A stretch of 59,446 bases of DNA from an uncultured Lachnospiraceae bacterium (GCA_910586615.1 CAJUJP010000026.1:1-59446), one strand, 5' to 3'; shown: positions 32,328 through 41,738, counted from the first letter of the stretch. The notes: generated by a model not told the origin, from the sequence alone. Translations and numbers: made by a program.

Positions 32328-34676
32328 TCAATGTTGCTTTGCCACGTCCTTCTTACGATTCTGCTTTACCAGATACAACTTCTCATCTGCCTGCAAAAGC
32401 GCCTCTTTGAGACTTACATCCTGTCCCGGATGGATCAGGGACGCTCCGGCAGACACCGTAATATTATAATCTTTGTCACTGTTCTCATTATATTCTTCAA
32501 ATTTCCGGTACAGATCATTCAAAATCTGTTCTCCGCCGTCCGTACCCTCGTAAGCCATGGCAAAAGCATACTCGTCTCCTCCGATCCGTCCGGCAACGCC
32601 CTGTTCTGACACCATTTCCTTTAAAAAAGTACCGATCAGCTTCAGTGAATGATCGCCTTCTTCATGCCCGTAACGGTCGTTGATGATCTTCAGATTATTC
32701 ATATCCACATAGACCGCCAGTACAGATTTTCCCTCTGCACAGCACTGTCCGATCATCTTTTCCGCCATATCATAAAAGCCTCTTCTGTTAAAAATGCCTG
32801 TCAAAAGGTCAGACTTTGAAAGCGTATCCAGCTTGATATTGGAATCTCTTAAAGTTGCCAGATTGTCCTCAAGCTGCTGCTGCATTTTCTCATTGGCTTC
32901 CAGCAGCTTTAACATCTTCACCGCCGGACTCATCTGGTTCACAAGAAGTTCTCCGTTATCATGCAGTGCGTCTGTCATATCGCACAGCAAAATACCGTAA
33001 AGCGTCTCATTATAAAACAGCGGCAGCACAACACGGTAACTGCAGTCCTCATTCTCTTCTCCCCGGAAGATCTCATGGTACTCTGTTCTCTGATGCAGCG
33101 CCGATACTGAACTGACAACGCCGTCCCGGCGGACCGCCTTCAGCCAGAGCGCCTCCGGTGCCTGAAACTTCTCCCTGAACAACTGCAGCGCCGGTTTCTC
33201 CATCATATACAGCCTGGCATTACGGATTCCCAGCCAGTCCAATTGCTCAAGCAAAACACTGTAGCTCTGATCCTTTCCGTTCTCAAACTGTAAAATAGCC
33301 TGCACAAAAAATTTCAGGTCGTAGTTCTCCCGCTGTTTTTCATTCTCGATGTCACCCACCTGCATATTCATGGCACGGACGATCTTGCGGTACAGGTCAA
33401 AGAACAGATCTCTAAGTTCCAGCCTTCCTTCATCAAGCCGCTGCATACCGCGAAGCACCTTGTAGGACACCTCAAAGTGTTCCAGCAAAATATCTATGTC
33501 CGCGTACCTGACGCCGCCCTCATGTATAAATTCATCAGCGCAGAGTGATACCTCTTCGACACCCTCCGGATCATTAAAACCTTTCAGTGCATTTCTGGCA
33601 AAGGCCATCATCAGTTTTTTATATGCAGCACGGATCTTTGCAATCTGTCCGGCTTTTTCCTCGGTGAGGCTTCTGTGAAAAATCTCCTTAAAATTGTTGT
33701 CAAAATCTTTCAGCCGGTAAAAATCCCCTTGTTTCCGGCCGGATGCTGTTCCGGAAATAGACTTCCTCTTGATAAATCGTGTCGGCAGTACTTTACACTG
33801 CACCCGTTCACCCCGAACAGCGGCACAGGCCATATGAACCGCTTCTTCGCCGAGTAACGCGGAATCCGCACGCACCGATGCAAGCGGTGGAGATGCCAGC
33901 GCCGCCGCAATGGTATCATCATAGCCCAGCACGGCAATGTCTCTGCCTACCCTGAGGCCGCGTCTTCCGATCTCCTCATACAGCCCGATGGCCGTGTCAT
34001 CGTTAACGCAAAAGACTGCTTCTACGTCAGGGTTTTCATCAAGAATCTTTGTAAAAGCTGGCTTTGCTCTTCTGGTAAGGTCGCCCTCAACATACATCCG
34101 CTCCTCAAATGGAATACCATGTTCTGCCAGAACACTGACAAACGCTTGTTTTCTTGCGACAGAATCTGCATTTTCCGTACTGCCGCCGATCATGGCAAAT
34201 CTCTTGCAGCCATTCTCTCTGATCAGCCATTCCAGTCCATCCTTGATTCCTTGATAATTGTCGAATGTCACGCTGATATTATCGTCCTTGTTGGAGGTGA
34301 TCAGAATGCACGGAACGTCTGTATACTCTGCTACCATTTCCCGGATTCTCTGCTGTGAGGTAAAACACCCGATGGAATCCGCCGCAATGACAAGGGCATC
34401 GATCCCCTCATTCTTCGCGTATGCGAACACGGTGTGGTACTGATATTCATAGCGGAGATCTTTGCTGCCCGTCAAATCTCTGTCTATATATTTCCCCGGA
34501 AAAATAACTATATTGACATTTTCTTCATCTGCGGCGCGTTTCGCACCTTTACATATGTATTCGGTGTAGTCGTCCATAATGCCGCTGACCAGAACTCCGA
34601 TTGTCTTCCTGCCTACAAAATCTGTCATATGCTCACCGATTCCCCTGTTTATTGTCTCAACGCTGCCCAACGGCAT
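32328..34676 (-). CDS. Sugar-binding-like sensor fused to GGDEF domain
   Basis: Probable diguanylate cyclase or c-di-GMP-related signalling protein. The N-terminal ~300 residues resemble the ligand-binding domain of LacI regulators (I-G-V-L-V-S-G-I-M-D-D-Y, V-L-G-Y-D-D-T-I-A-A-A), but no helix-turn-helix is present. A helical/GAF-like middle (about 330-600) follows, then GGDEF from L-L-T-G-I-F-N-R-R-G-F-Y. The active-site loop reads G-G-D-E-Y rather than G-G-D-E-F, and I see no R-x-x-D inhibitory site before it. No membrane segment is seen. The true start may be the ATG at 34631. Confidence 0.82.
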   Translation of the reverse strand: MPLGSVETINRGIGEHMTDFVGRKTIGVLVSGIMDDYTEYICKGAKRAADEENVNIVIFPGKYIDRDLTGSKDLRYEYQYHTVFAYAKNEGIDALVIAADSIGCFTSQQRIREMVAEYTDVPCILITSNKDDNISVTFDNYQGIKDGLEWLIRENGCKRFAMIGGSTENADSVARKQAFVSVLAEHGIPFEERMYVEGDLTRRAKPAFTKILDENPDVEAVFCVNDDTAIGLYEEIGRRGLRVGRDIAVLGYDDTIAAALASPPLASVRADSALLGEEAVHMACAAVRGERVQCKVLPTRFIKRKSISGTASGRKQGDFYRLKDFDNNFKEIFHRSLTEEKAGQIAKIRAAYKKLMMAFARNALKGFNDPEGVEEVSLCADEFIHEGGVRYADIDILLEHFEVSYKVLRGMQRLDEGRLELRDLFFDLYRKIVRAMNMQVGDIENEKQRENYDLKFFVQAILQFENGKDQSYSVLLEQLDWLGIRNARLYMMEKPALQLFREKFQAPEALWLKAVRRDGVVSSVSALHQRTEYHEIFRGEENEDCSYRVVLPLFYNETLYGILLCDMTDALHDNGELLVNQMSPAVKMLKLLEANEKMQQQLEDNLATLRDSNIKLDTLSKSDLLTGIFNRRGFYDMAEKMIGQCCAEGKSVLAVYVDMNNLKIINDRYGHEEGDHSLKLIGTFLKEMVSEQGVAGRIGGDEYAFAMAYEGTDGGEQILNDLYRKFEEYNENSDKDYNITVSAGASLIHPGQDVSLKEALLQADEKLYLVKQNRKKDVAKQH

Positions 34677-34706
34677 CGTATATTTTCTGCCTCAAAAACT
34701 TTTTTA

Positions 34707-34740
34707 TTTCATATTTCATTTTACTACAAAAAATATGAAA
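34707..34740 (-). promoter_or_regulatory. Inverted repeat upstream of the sensor-GGDEF gene
   Basis: TTTCATATTT (34707-34716) and AAATATGAAA (34731-34740) are perfect inverted repeats 14 bases apart. A TAAAAT (-10-like) lies between the arms on the minus strand, so this looks like an operator over the promoter. Confidence 0.5.
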
Positions 34741-34846
34741 GGTAAAACAAAAAATACAGCAAATTGCACAAACACAGTCACAGACATGCCAAAAATCCGG
34801 TACAAATAGGAATTTACTTTGCGAGATCCGCTTCGTGGACTCGAAT

Positions 34847-34873
34847 AAGCGGAGGAATTTCCTATACCATAAA
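34847..34873 (+). repeat. Dispersed 27-nt motif, copy 2
   Basis: AAGCGGAGGAATTTCCT with a CATAAA follow-on, matching 6153-6179. Here it is the right arm of an imperfect inverted repeat that begins ATAGGAATTT at about 34806, with an inner CCGCTT/AAGCGG pairing. Confidence 0.6.
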
Positions 34874-34918
34874 GGAAAACCGCTGTGACTCCCGGCACTC
34901 CCGGATTTCACAACGGTT
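34871..34918 (-). terminator. Terminator after the FlxA-like gene
   Basis: On the minus strand AACCGTTGTGA (34918-34908) faces TCACAGCGGTT (34888-34878), with one internal mismatch and CCGG/CCGG in the loop, followed by TTTTCCTTT. Confidence 0.7.
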
Positions 34919-34981
34919 CTGTTTCCAGATACTTATTTTTCATGACACATCCCGCCTCTGGCAGCGGCAAAAAAGCCATTT

Positions 34982-35839
34982 TTATAATTTGATATCTACA
35001 GGCTGATACCCCCGGCTGAACGCCACGCCTGGCATTTCCACATCATATGTATCATTCCCGGAAACGCCCGGAACCTTCTCCTCCGCTTTCTGTGCGCCTG
35101 CTGCCTGTGATGCAGTATCTGACGCGTCCACAAGCCCGGAGTCTGCCGCCCCGCCGGCTGTCTGATCTTCTTCCTTCGTGCCTGCGCTCACGCCGTCTGT
35201 CTTCTCGTCCTTCTGCTCTTCTTTCGCCGCGTCCTGTATGGTCTCGTTTGCCTGTGCCAGCGACTGCATCTGGGAAGCCGTTGCCTGATCCGCCAGCGCT
35301 TTTGCATCGGCAAGTTCAGCTTCTTTCAATTCTATGTTACTGCTGCCGCCCCGTCCCCGGTCCAGCATAATCTCAGTCTCAATCACGCCTGCTCTATTAT
35401 CCATTTTCTGAGCCGTACTGCCATGTACATCCGCCTGCTTTAAGGAAGCATCTGCCGAGATCATTGCCTCCATGCTGCCCGTCGACAATCCCGTCTGCCT
35501 GCCGCCATCCTGCTTTGCCTGCTTCTTTGCTCCTGTCATCTCATCAAGCGCATTGCTCTCTTCTTTTTTCTTGCGGGTCTGCTCCCGTTTTACTTCCATC
35601 TGATGCTGACGAAGCTGAATTTCAAGTTCACTGATCTGCTTCTGAATGTCCTGTCTCTTCTTCATCTTGGCATCTGCAGACATCTCCTGATTCGCCGCAA
35701 GTTCCTGCATCTGCCTCTTCAGGCCGTCTATCTGATTTCTCAGATTCTTGCTGACCGGATCCATCTGGTCTGCACTGCCTGCTCCCATCCCCGCCGTACC
35801 GGCCGGCATTGATGTACCGTTAACACCGTTTATATTCAT
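34982..35839 (-). CDS. FlxA-like coiled-coil protein
   Basis: Related to the FlxA-like family, whose E. coli member is under the flagellar sigma factor; no biochemical role is known. The start is the ATG at 35839 with GGAGG five bases upstream, giving 285 residues (M-N-I-N-G-V-N-G). Residues about 25-95 form a coiled coil with Q-I-D-G-L-K-R-Q-M-Q-E-L and K-K-R-Q-D-I-Q-K-Q-I-S-E-L. The rest is Ala/Asp/Glu/Lys-rich and probably disordered. Next to flagellin and chemoreceptor genes in the window it may belong to the motility regulon. Confidence 0.65.
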   Translation of the reverse strand: MNINGVNGTSMPAGTAGMGAGSADQMDPVSKNLRNQIDGLKRQMQELAANQEMSADAKMKKRQDIQKQISELEIQLRQHQMEVKREQTRKKKEESNALDEMTGAKKQAKQDGGRQTGLSTGSMEAMISADASLKQADVHGSTAQKMDNRAGVIETEIMLDRGRGGSSNIELKEAELADAKALADQATASQMQSLAQANETIQDAAKEEQKDEKTDGVSAGTKEEDQTAGGAADSGLVDASDTASQAAGAQKAEEKVPGVSGNDTYDVEMPGVAFSRGYQPVDIKL

Positions 35840-36074
35840 ATTATCCTCCATTCTGAGACATCCGTGTCTCCTGATGTGATTTTTATAACTGTTCTTTCCC
35901 TGAACCAATACAGCCCCTCTGCTCAGAAACAGTCATCTTAGTCTTATTTTTTATTTCGGCCGCTCTCCCGGCTATATGAAGAAGGTATGTTGTAAAAGAA
36001 CATTTATCCGTTGTAAGCATCCACATCCTCCTCTGAAGGCATTTCAGAAACATTTCAGGGAAAACATTTCCCCA

Positions 36075-37475
36075 TCAGCTTGACTGACTTTCCCCAAGCT
36101 GCAGCATCACCCGCAGCACACAACACTCCCTCCCCTGATACGTTTCCTTGCCGATCTCCATATCACCGTAATACTTCCGCGCCACATACCGGATGTTAGC
36201 AAGCCCGAAGCCATGGCCTTCACCGGATTTGGTCGTGCGCGGCAGACCGTCTGCACCATCGTTGTGCAGTTCTTTGCTGTAACTGTTGCTCACTTCTATC
36301 ATAAATATGTTTTTCATAAGCCCGGATGACAATGACACAACCGTCGCTTTTTCCTGTTCCACCGCCTCTATAGCATTGGACAGAGCATTGTTCAGAATAA
36401 CGCTCACATCAAATACATTCATTTCTCCTGTCTGCGGATAATGAAAATCACATTCAAATTGAATCCCCTTTTCCTCCATTTCTTTCTTCCTGCCGGAAAG
36501 AATCACATCCGTAACAGGATTCCCGCTGGACACATCCAAAGTCACTTCCTGCATCTCCTGCTTCAATGTCCGGGCATACTTGACTGCTTCTTCATAATTA
36601 CCTCCGCCGTACAACTGCTCTAACGTCATCAGATGATTTCCCACATCATGCCGCAGCCTGCGCATATCCCCGTAAAGCCTTTCCACCTCGTCTATGTGGC
36701 TCTGCATATCCTGAATCTGCCTGGCAAGCACTTCCTTCTGCTTATCCTCCTCCTGCTCATGTTTCCACTGTCTGAACACATATATCATTACAAAAATTGT
36801 AACAAAACAGACCACAGTATAACACAGTATGATCAAGTCATAGGTTCCGTAAAGCGAAAAGGGACTTTTTCCGGAATCGCGCTCATAAATAAAATTGTAG
36901 TATCTGAATATTCCATAGGCAAATACGCCCGACACCGAAGGCATGACCAACAGCAGAAATTCCCTGATAGTCATATGCTCGCGCCGTTCCCCGTACGCCC
37001 ACAGCAGACATCTGACAGCCGCATACATAAGGGCCGCGCCCAGAATCACCATTACACTCCTGTCAGCCACATATACCTGAAACCAGAACTTTTTATCCTT
37101 TACCAGTTTTAAAGATTCCAACAGACCATAGGTTCCATTACTGATACAAGCTGCGATCCGCCACGCCTGCCACCTCAGACAGAAAAAAGTAACTGCAAGA
37201 AACAGCTTCTGTGCGCCGTATTCCCTGTCAAGTCTCCACAGCACAAAAAAAGCGGCACATGTTACAGCGCCATAGACCAGCATGGCACTGATATAAAACA
37301 ACGGCCAGCCCGCCACAAACATTCCGGCTGCATACACAATCCCCGCATATTTCGCTTTTCTTCTTTCCGCCATAAACGGCCTGGCCCATATCACAAGACA
37401 GTATGCATTAAACAGCGTCACACAGATATTTTCGACCAGATTTGCCAGTTCATAGTATAACTCTATCTGTTGCAC
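36075..37475 (-). CDS. AgrC/GHKL-type sensor histidine kinase
   Basis: Membrane sensor kinase with 466 residues. The N-terminal ~230 residues carry six or seven hydrophobic helices. A coiled coil leads to R-R-L-R-H-D-V-G-N-H-L, which holds the phosphorylated histidine. The GHKL ATPase has an N-box in N-A-L-S-N-A-I-E-A-V-E and a G-box G-H-G-F-G-L-A-N-I. This architecture is usual for peptide- or autoinducer-sensing kinases. It begins immediately after its response regulator; no signal-peptide gene is obvious nearby. Confidence 0.88.
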   Translation of the reverse strand: MQQIELYYELANLVENICVTLFNAYCLVIWARPFMAERRKAKYAGIVYAAGMFVAGWPLFYISAMLVYGAVTCAAFFVLWRLDREYGAQKLFLAVTFFCLRWQAWRIAACISNGTYGLLESLKLVKDKKFWFQVYVADRSVMVILGAALMYAAVRCLLWAYGERREHMTIREFLLLVMPSVSGVFAYGIFRYYNFIYERDSGKSPFSLYGTYDLIILCYTVVCFVTIFVMIYVFRQWKHEQEEDKQKEVLARQIQDMQSHIDEVERLYGDMRRLRHDVGNHLMTLEQLYGGGNYEEAVKYARTLKQEMQEVTLDVSSGNPVTDVILSGRKKEMEEKGIQFECDFHYPQTGEMNVFDVSVILNNALSNAIEAVEQEKATVVSLSSGLMKNIFMIEVSNSYSKELHNDGADGLPRTTKSGEGHGFGLANIRYVARKYYGDMEIGKETYQGRECCVLRVMLQLGESQSS

Positions 37476-38390
37476 TTATTTCTCCCTCTTCCTGCTGATA
37501 TACTGCATATACCGCCGTACAAAGCCTGCAAACTGTTTTTTCGACAAAAGGACCGTCCCATTTTCCAGCCAGATGGTAGTGGCATTGTATTTCTCCACAT
37601 ATTTCAGATTCACCAGATAAGCCCGGTGCGTTCTGTAAAAATTCTCTCCCGTCTGTTCCGACAATTCAGTCAGTTTCCCGTAATATTCAATATTGCCGCC
37701 TGTCGTATGCAGCATGACTTTCCGGTTAAACACTTCCGCATAAATGATATCCTCAAGAAGCACTTTTGTGGAAATACCACCCCTTTTTACAAGAATTGCT
37801 GCCGGAACACCGTCCTGCTTCCGGCCGTCCGGATGTGTGCCGCCGTAAATATCCGCCGCCCGGATCTGTTGTCCTTCTCCATCCATCCCCGCCTGCCGCA
37901 AAGTCTTGATCTCCTGCTGACATTCATACTGCTGCAATGCCCGCCCAAGCACCTCACTCAACTTGTCATCACCAAAGGGTTTCACAAGGTAATGCAATGC
38001 TCCCACATCAAAGGCTTCATATACATAATCCGGCAGTGCTGTCACGAATATAAGGATCGTATCCTTATTCCGCCTGCGCAGTTCTTCTGCAATCTCCATC
38101 CCGTTTTTTCCAGGCATCTGAATATCCAGAAAAAGAATGTCCGGCATCCATTCTGATCCCAGGTCCACTTCCTGTCCTTGTTCTGATTCCACTTTCTGTT
38201 CCGATCTTAAGTCCGCTTTCCGCTCTGATTTTGACTCCGCTTCCAGCCGCCTCAACACTTCCTGCCCGGAACTGCAACCGCTGACAAGGCAGGGAATGCC
38301 CCTGTCTTCACACAGCTTCTCTATTTTACGCTGCAGAATCTCCTGCAGGATCTTGTCGTCATCGCATACCATGATCTTTACAGTTTTCAT
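37476..38390 (-). CDS. LytTR-type response regulator
   Basis: Partner of the downstream kinase. I use the ATG at 38390 because a TATAAT box lies inside the longer frame; that gives 304 residues. The receiver domain has D-D-D at strand 1 and the phospho-acceptor D in D-I-L-F-L-D-I-Q-M-P-G-K-N-G. Between helix 2 and strand 3 it carries an inserted, highly charged low-complexity stretch of about 25-30 residues (S-E-R-K-A-D-L-R-S-E-Q-K type repeats). A LytTR DNA-binding domain follows (V-K-R-G-G-I-S-T-K-V and the F-Y-R-T-H-R-A-Y-L-V-N block). Confidence 0.88.
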   Translation of the reverse strand: MKTVKIMVCDDDKILQEILQRKIEKLCEDRGIPCLVSGCSSGQEVLRRLEAESKSERKADLRSEQKVESEQGQEVDLGSEWMPDILFLDIQMPGKNGMEIAEELRRRNKDTILIFVTALPDYVYEAFDVGALHYLVKPFGDDKLSEVLGRALQQYECQQEIKTLRQAGMDGEGQQIRAADIYGGTHPDGRKQDGVPAAILVKRGGISTKVLLEDIIYAEVFNRKVMLHTTGGNIEYYGKLTELSEQTGENFYRTHRAYLVNLKYVEKYNATTIWLENGTVLLSKKQFAGFVRRYMQYISRKREK

Positions 38391-38432
38391 TTCGTGCTTT
38401 TCACTCTTTTCCCTATCTGTACTTTCAAGGTT

Positions 38433-38438
38433 ATTATA
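38433..38438 (-). promoter_or_regulatory. -10 box of the two-component operon
   Basis: TATAAT at 38438-38433 predicts a start near 38426 and a short leader to the ATG at 38390. The -35 is poor, as expected for an activator-dependent promoter. Confidence 0.5.
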
Positions 38439-38623
38439 CACGAAAAAAATAATTTTCTCTTCCATTCCTGCGGCAAAATGTTGTCAACAGACCATTTTAT
38501 GTCGTAGAAAAAGAAGGTTGACCGCCTGCGAAAACTCATAGGTCGATTGCAAGCCGACTTTCCCGTTTTGTACACAAAAACCCATACGGTGAAAATCCAT
38601 GCCAAAGACCGTCCCGCACCGGA

Positions 38624-38992
38624 TCAGAAACGGCACAAATTATTCCACTCACAGTCTCCGCATATTTCTTCCCGCCTGCCCGGTGTCAGAATCTTCTCCC
38701 GCACCAGCCGTTCAAATTCCTTCCAGCGCATCTGATCCCCCGGTGCCAGCCCGCAAAGCGCAAGAACCTGGCTGTCGTATCTCTCCACCTTTTCCATGGA
38801 GACGCATCTGCCCTGCCGGTTGTTCGGACAGCACGCACACACATCATCCGTCTCCTGCAGCAAAACCACCGTCGGATTCTGTTCCAGCCTCTCCTTCATC
38901 TTCTGCATATTTTCCGTAAATTCACCGCTGTAACCTTTTCCCTGAAAAAAGGAAAAGCACATGCCATGATGTGCTCTGATCCTGTATATCAT
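38624..38992 (-). CDS. DUF1284 cysteine-rich protein
   Basis: It has 122 residues. The family start R-I-R-A-H-H-G-M-C is followed by C-A-C-C-P-N-N and, at the end, C-G-D-C-E-W-N-N-L-C. These cysteines suggest a metal or iron-sulfur site. The function of DUF1284 is not established. It is a single cytoplasmic domain with no membrane segment. It stands between the two-component pair and bioY. Confidence 0.8.
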   Translation of the reverse strand: MIYRIRAHHGMCFSFFQGKGYSGEFTENMQKMKERLEQNPTVVLLQETDDVCACCPNNRQGRCVSMEKVERYDSQVLALCGLAPGDQMRWKEFERLVREKILTPGRREEICGDCEWNNLCRF

Positions 38993-39131
38993 ATATACGC
39001 TCCTTCAACTATCCTGTTATTATACACTTTCGTGCACTCTTTCAGCCAGTTTTCTTTTTATTTTCCATCCATCCGTGAATCCGCTGCCCGGAATCTCAAG
39101 ATTCTTAAAGTTCCGGTGGTGATTCACTCTT

Positions 39132-39734
39132 CTAATTTTCTCCCATGATAGCCCCAAGCGGTCTGCGAAGCGCATTTCCCAGCGTCAATGCCAGTGCGAT
39201 CTTAACGACATCGGGTATGATAAAAGGAATCACACACCAGCCGAGCACCGTTGCCAGACCGACAGCACCGGTTGTCCTCATGTACACAAACATAAACCAC
39301 GCTGTTCCCAGCGCATAGCATGCAAGTAATCCGAGTACCATGGATACCGCCTGTACCCATAATTTTTTCCCGAATAACCGCTCCATGAGCCACATGATAA
39401 GCGCCGTCAGAATAAATCCAACGATATAACCGCCCGTATTCCTCATTATAACACCGAGGCCGCCGCTGAAACCCGCAAAAACCGGAACGCCGATCGCTCC
39501 TAATAATACATAAACAACCACTGCGATCGTGCCGCGCCTGCCGCCAAGAACCGAAACCGCCAGAAAAATCGCAAATGTCTGCAGCGTAAAAGGCACTGCC
39601 ATGGGAATCGAAATCCATGAGCAGATTGCGATCAGCACTGTAAAGACAGCAATATACGCCATATCATATGTTTTACCCCTTCCCCCCGTCCTTACGCCGG
39701 TATTTTCCGTCTGTGTTGTCATTTTCGTACCCAT
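39132..39734 (-). CDS. bioY: Biotin ECF transporter S component BioY
   Basis: Membrane protein that binds biotin and docks on the EcfA1/EcfA2/EcfT module encoded at 3.1-5.9 kb. The start is the ATG at 39734, five bases after GGAGG, giving 200 residues. It has six predicted helices. F-T-L-Q-T-F-A-I-F-L-A, the G-G-R-R-G loop and G-A-I-G-V-P-V-F-A-G-F-S-G-G are typical BioY blocks. A promoter with a BirA-type operator lies upstream. Confidence 0.93.
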   Translation of the reverse strand: MGTKMTTQTENTGVRTGGRGKTYDMAYIAVFTVLIAICSWISIPMAVPFTLQTFAIFLAVSVLGGRRGTIAVVVYVLLGAIGVPVFAGFSGGLGVIMRNTGGYIVGFILTALIMWLMERLFGKKLWVQAVSMVLGLLACYALGTAWFMFVYMRTTGAVGLATVLGWCVIPFIIPDVVKIALALTLGNALRRPLGAIMGEN

Positions 39735-39858
39735 AGCTTCCTCCTGCATTGTAATTTCCAGTAACAGGAAGCGAATTACTGTACATCTCTAATGTGATAT
39801 ACCTTCCCGCTCATCTTCCTGTGCACCGTCGCTCTTCCGAGTCCCTCTTAACGAAGCT

Positions 39859-39917
39859 ATCGTAACATGGCAAAAGGCTATTGTCAACTTCTTTTCAAAA
39901 CAAGTTAACAATAGCCT
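39859..39917 (-). promoter_or_regulatory. bioY promoter overlapped by BirA-type operator and terminator hairpin
   Basis: TTGACA (39887-39882), 17 bases, TACGAT (39864-39859) is a good promoter toward bioY. TTGTTAAC (39911-39904), 15 bases, GTTGACAA (39888-39881) matches the form of Gram-positive BirA boxes and covers the -35. The same bases form a long hairpin, AGGCTATTGTTAACTT / AAGTTGACAATAGCCT, followed by TTTT, which can terminate the upstream ATPase gene. Confidence 0.75.
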
Positions 39918-39947
39918 GTATCATTTTCAAAAATACTTTCAGAGAAA

Positions 39948-41738
39948 CTATATCTTCAACCGTCGATACCGATTGATACATGCCAGGATCTCCTGTTTCC
40001 GCGGTCTGGCAAGCTGTGCTGCCACGTCGCCGCGCTCAAAAAGACTTTCCAGTCCCTTCCGGTCAAGCTGTTCCTCCAGCAGATCGCCGATCTGCCTCAA
40101 ATCCTTCTTGCCGTCCATCATCTTAAGCTGGGCATATTTCAGCAGATAAGCCAGCGCCGCCGTCTGCTCCTGATCCTTAAGCTGCTCTAAATACCGCAGT
40201 TCCACATTTTCTCTGGAAAGTGACAGTTCACTGGTTCCCGTCGTCCTGATCTTGATACGGTCGTCTTTTCGAAGCGCCATATCCGGCGCCGGACAACGCT
40301 TGCGGTTAAATGCCGGGAACCGTGCACCTTCTGCTTTGCCGCCTGTCCGGCTGTCTGTCCGCCCGGACTGCTCGTCTGCAATACTGTCGGCGCTCATGCC
40401 TTCCCCTTCGGGCAACCCCTTATACTCCGCCGCCTTGTCATAAGCTGCCGCCGCCTGCTTCGCCCGCCCGGTAATGTCAATCGGCATATACTCTTTCATC
40501 TGGATGATAGTATCCGCAATATGGAAAAAAGCGCCGGAACTTCCCGCCACGATCACAGAAGACACACCCAGGTCCTCATACATCCCCCGTACCCTGTCTA
40601 TAAATGGTGTAATCGGCTCCTCACCAGATGTAATCACCTGCGCCATCAGCTGGTCCCGTACCATAAAGTTTGTTGCCGACGTATCCTCGTCGATCAGGAT
40701 CAGCCCGCTGCCGCTCTCTAAAGCTTCTATAAGATTCGCCGCCTGAGATGTGCTGCCGCTGGCATCCTCCGTGGAAAAATGCACCGTATCCTTTTTATTC
40801 GGCAGATTCCTGATAAACGGCGAGATATCCACGCCGGTAATGCTCCTGCCGTCCTCGGCGCGGAGCTTAAACGCCGAACTGTCCGTAATGACATATTCCC
40901 TGCCGTCTCCTGCAATATGATTGTACACGCCGTTCTGCAATGCCTGCAGGATCGTGGACTTGCCGTGATACCCGCCGCCCACAAACAAGGTAATCCCTTT
41001 GGGAATCCCCATGCCGCAAATCTCTCCCCTGTGGGGAAGGTTTAAAGAGACCCTCAAACTCTCCGGTGATAGGAATGTTACGGCACCTTTCATCGGTTTT
41101 TCCGACACTCCGCTCTCCCTCGGCAGCACGGAACCGTCCGCGATAAAGGCACACAATCCTTTCTCGGAAAGGCTCTGTCTGATGTACTGCTGATCCTCGC
41201 AGAGCCGGATCGCCTGCTTTAACTTCTCCTGATCAATTTTTACGTAATACAGGCTCTTCCGCACACAGTCCGGCAGAATATCAAAAAGCATTTTCTCCAG
41301 TTCTCTGGCATTGATAGTCCGCCCGTTGGCCGGAAATCCGGCTTCAAACCGAAGCGTCACATCCCCGTCCTGCACCCGCATGGCCGTGCGCTCCAACACC
41401 TGCTGTCCGCACCTTGAAACAGTCATCAGCCCGCTCTTGCCGGAACCCTTCGCCTGAAAACTGCCGCCCGCCACCCATCTGCCAAAGAGTCTGGTCAGAT
41501 GATCCTGCAGAGTAATCCTCTTGGCAGGTGTATCGTAGTATTCCGCCGGAAAACCCGCTTTCTCTTTTTTCACCAGCACGGAAAGTCTGGACGGGGACGC
41601 AAAAGGGTCTCCTTGCACGTGATCGATGGAGAGAATATAATCTCCGAAATTGTACTGCCCTTTCAACTCCTTGTAGGCAGGATATCCTCTATGGTCAATA
41701 TTTCTTAATTTGGTTCTTAATTCTGTGGCTGTGTTCAT
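39948..41738 (-). CDS. ABC-class ATPase (PF09818-type)
   Basis: Predicted cytoplasmic ATPase with no known substrate. The start is the ATG at 41738, eight bases after AAAAGGAG; it has 596 residues. The N-terminal half is family-specific (G-Q-Y-N-F-G-D-Y-I-L-S-I-D-H-V-Q). Walker A is G-G-G-Y-H-G-K-S-T-I-L (near 255) and Walker B is L-I-L-I-D-E-D-T-S-A-T-N. It has no transmembrane partner and no standard LSGGQ signature. It is a single-gene transcription unit ending at the hairpin shared with bioY. Confidence 0.85.
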   Translation of the reverse strand: MNTATELRTKLRNIDHRGYPAYKELKGQYNFGDYILSIDHVQGDPFASPSRLSVLVKKEKAGFPAEYYDTPAKRITLQDHLTRLFGRWVAGGSFQAKGSGKSGLMTVSRCGQQVLERTAMRVQDGDVTLRFEAGFPANGRTINARELEKMLFDILPDCVRKSLYYVKIDQEKLKQAIRLCEDQQYIRQSLSEKGLCAFIADGSVLPRESGVSEKPMKGAVTFLSPESLRVSLNLPHRGEICGMGIPKGITLFVGGGYHGKSTILQALQNGVYNHIAGDGREYVITDSSAFKLRAEDGRSITGVDISPFIRNLPNKKDTVHFSTEDASGSTSQAANLIEALESGSGLILIDEDTSATNFMVRDQLMAQVITSGEEPITPFIDRVRGMYEDLGVSSVIVAGSSGAFFHIADTIIQMKEYMPIDITGRAKQAAAAYDKAAEYKGLPEGEGMSADSIADEQSGRTDSRTGGKAEGARFPAFNRKRCPAPDMALRKDDRIKIRTTGTSELSLSRENVELRYLEQLKDQEQTAALAYLLKYAQLKMMDGKKDLRQIGDLLEEQLDRKGLESLFERGDVAAQLARPRKQEILACINRYRRLKI

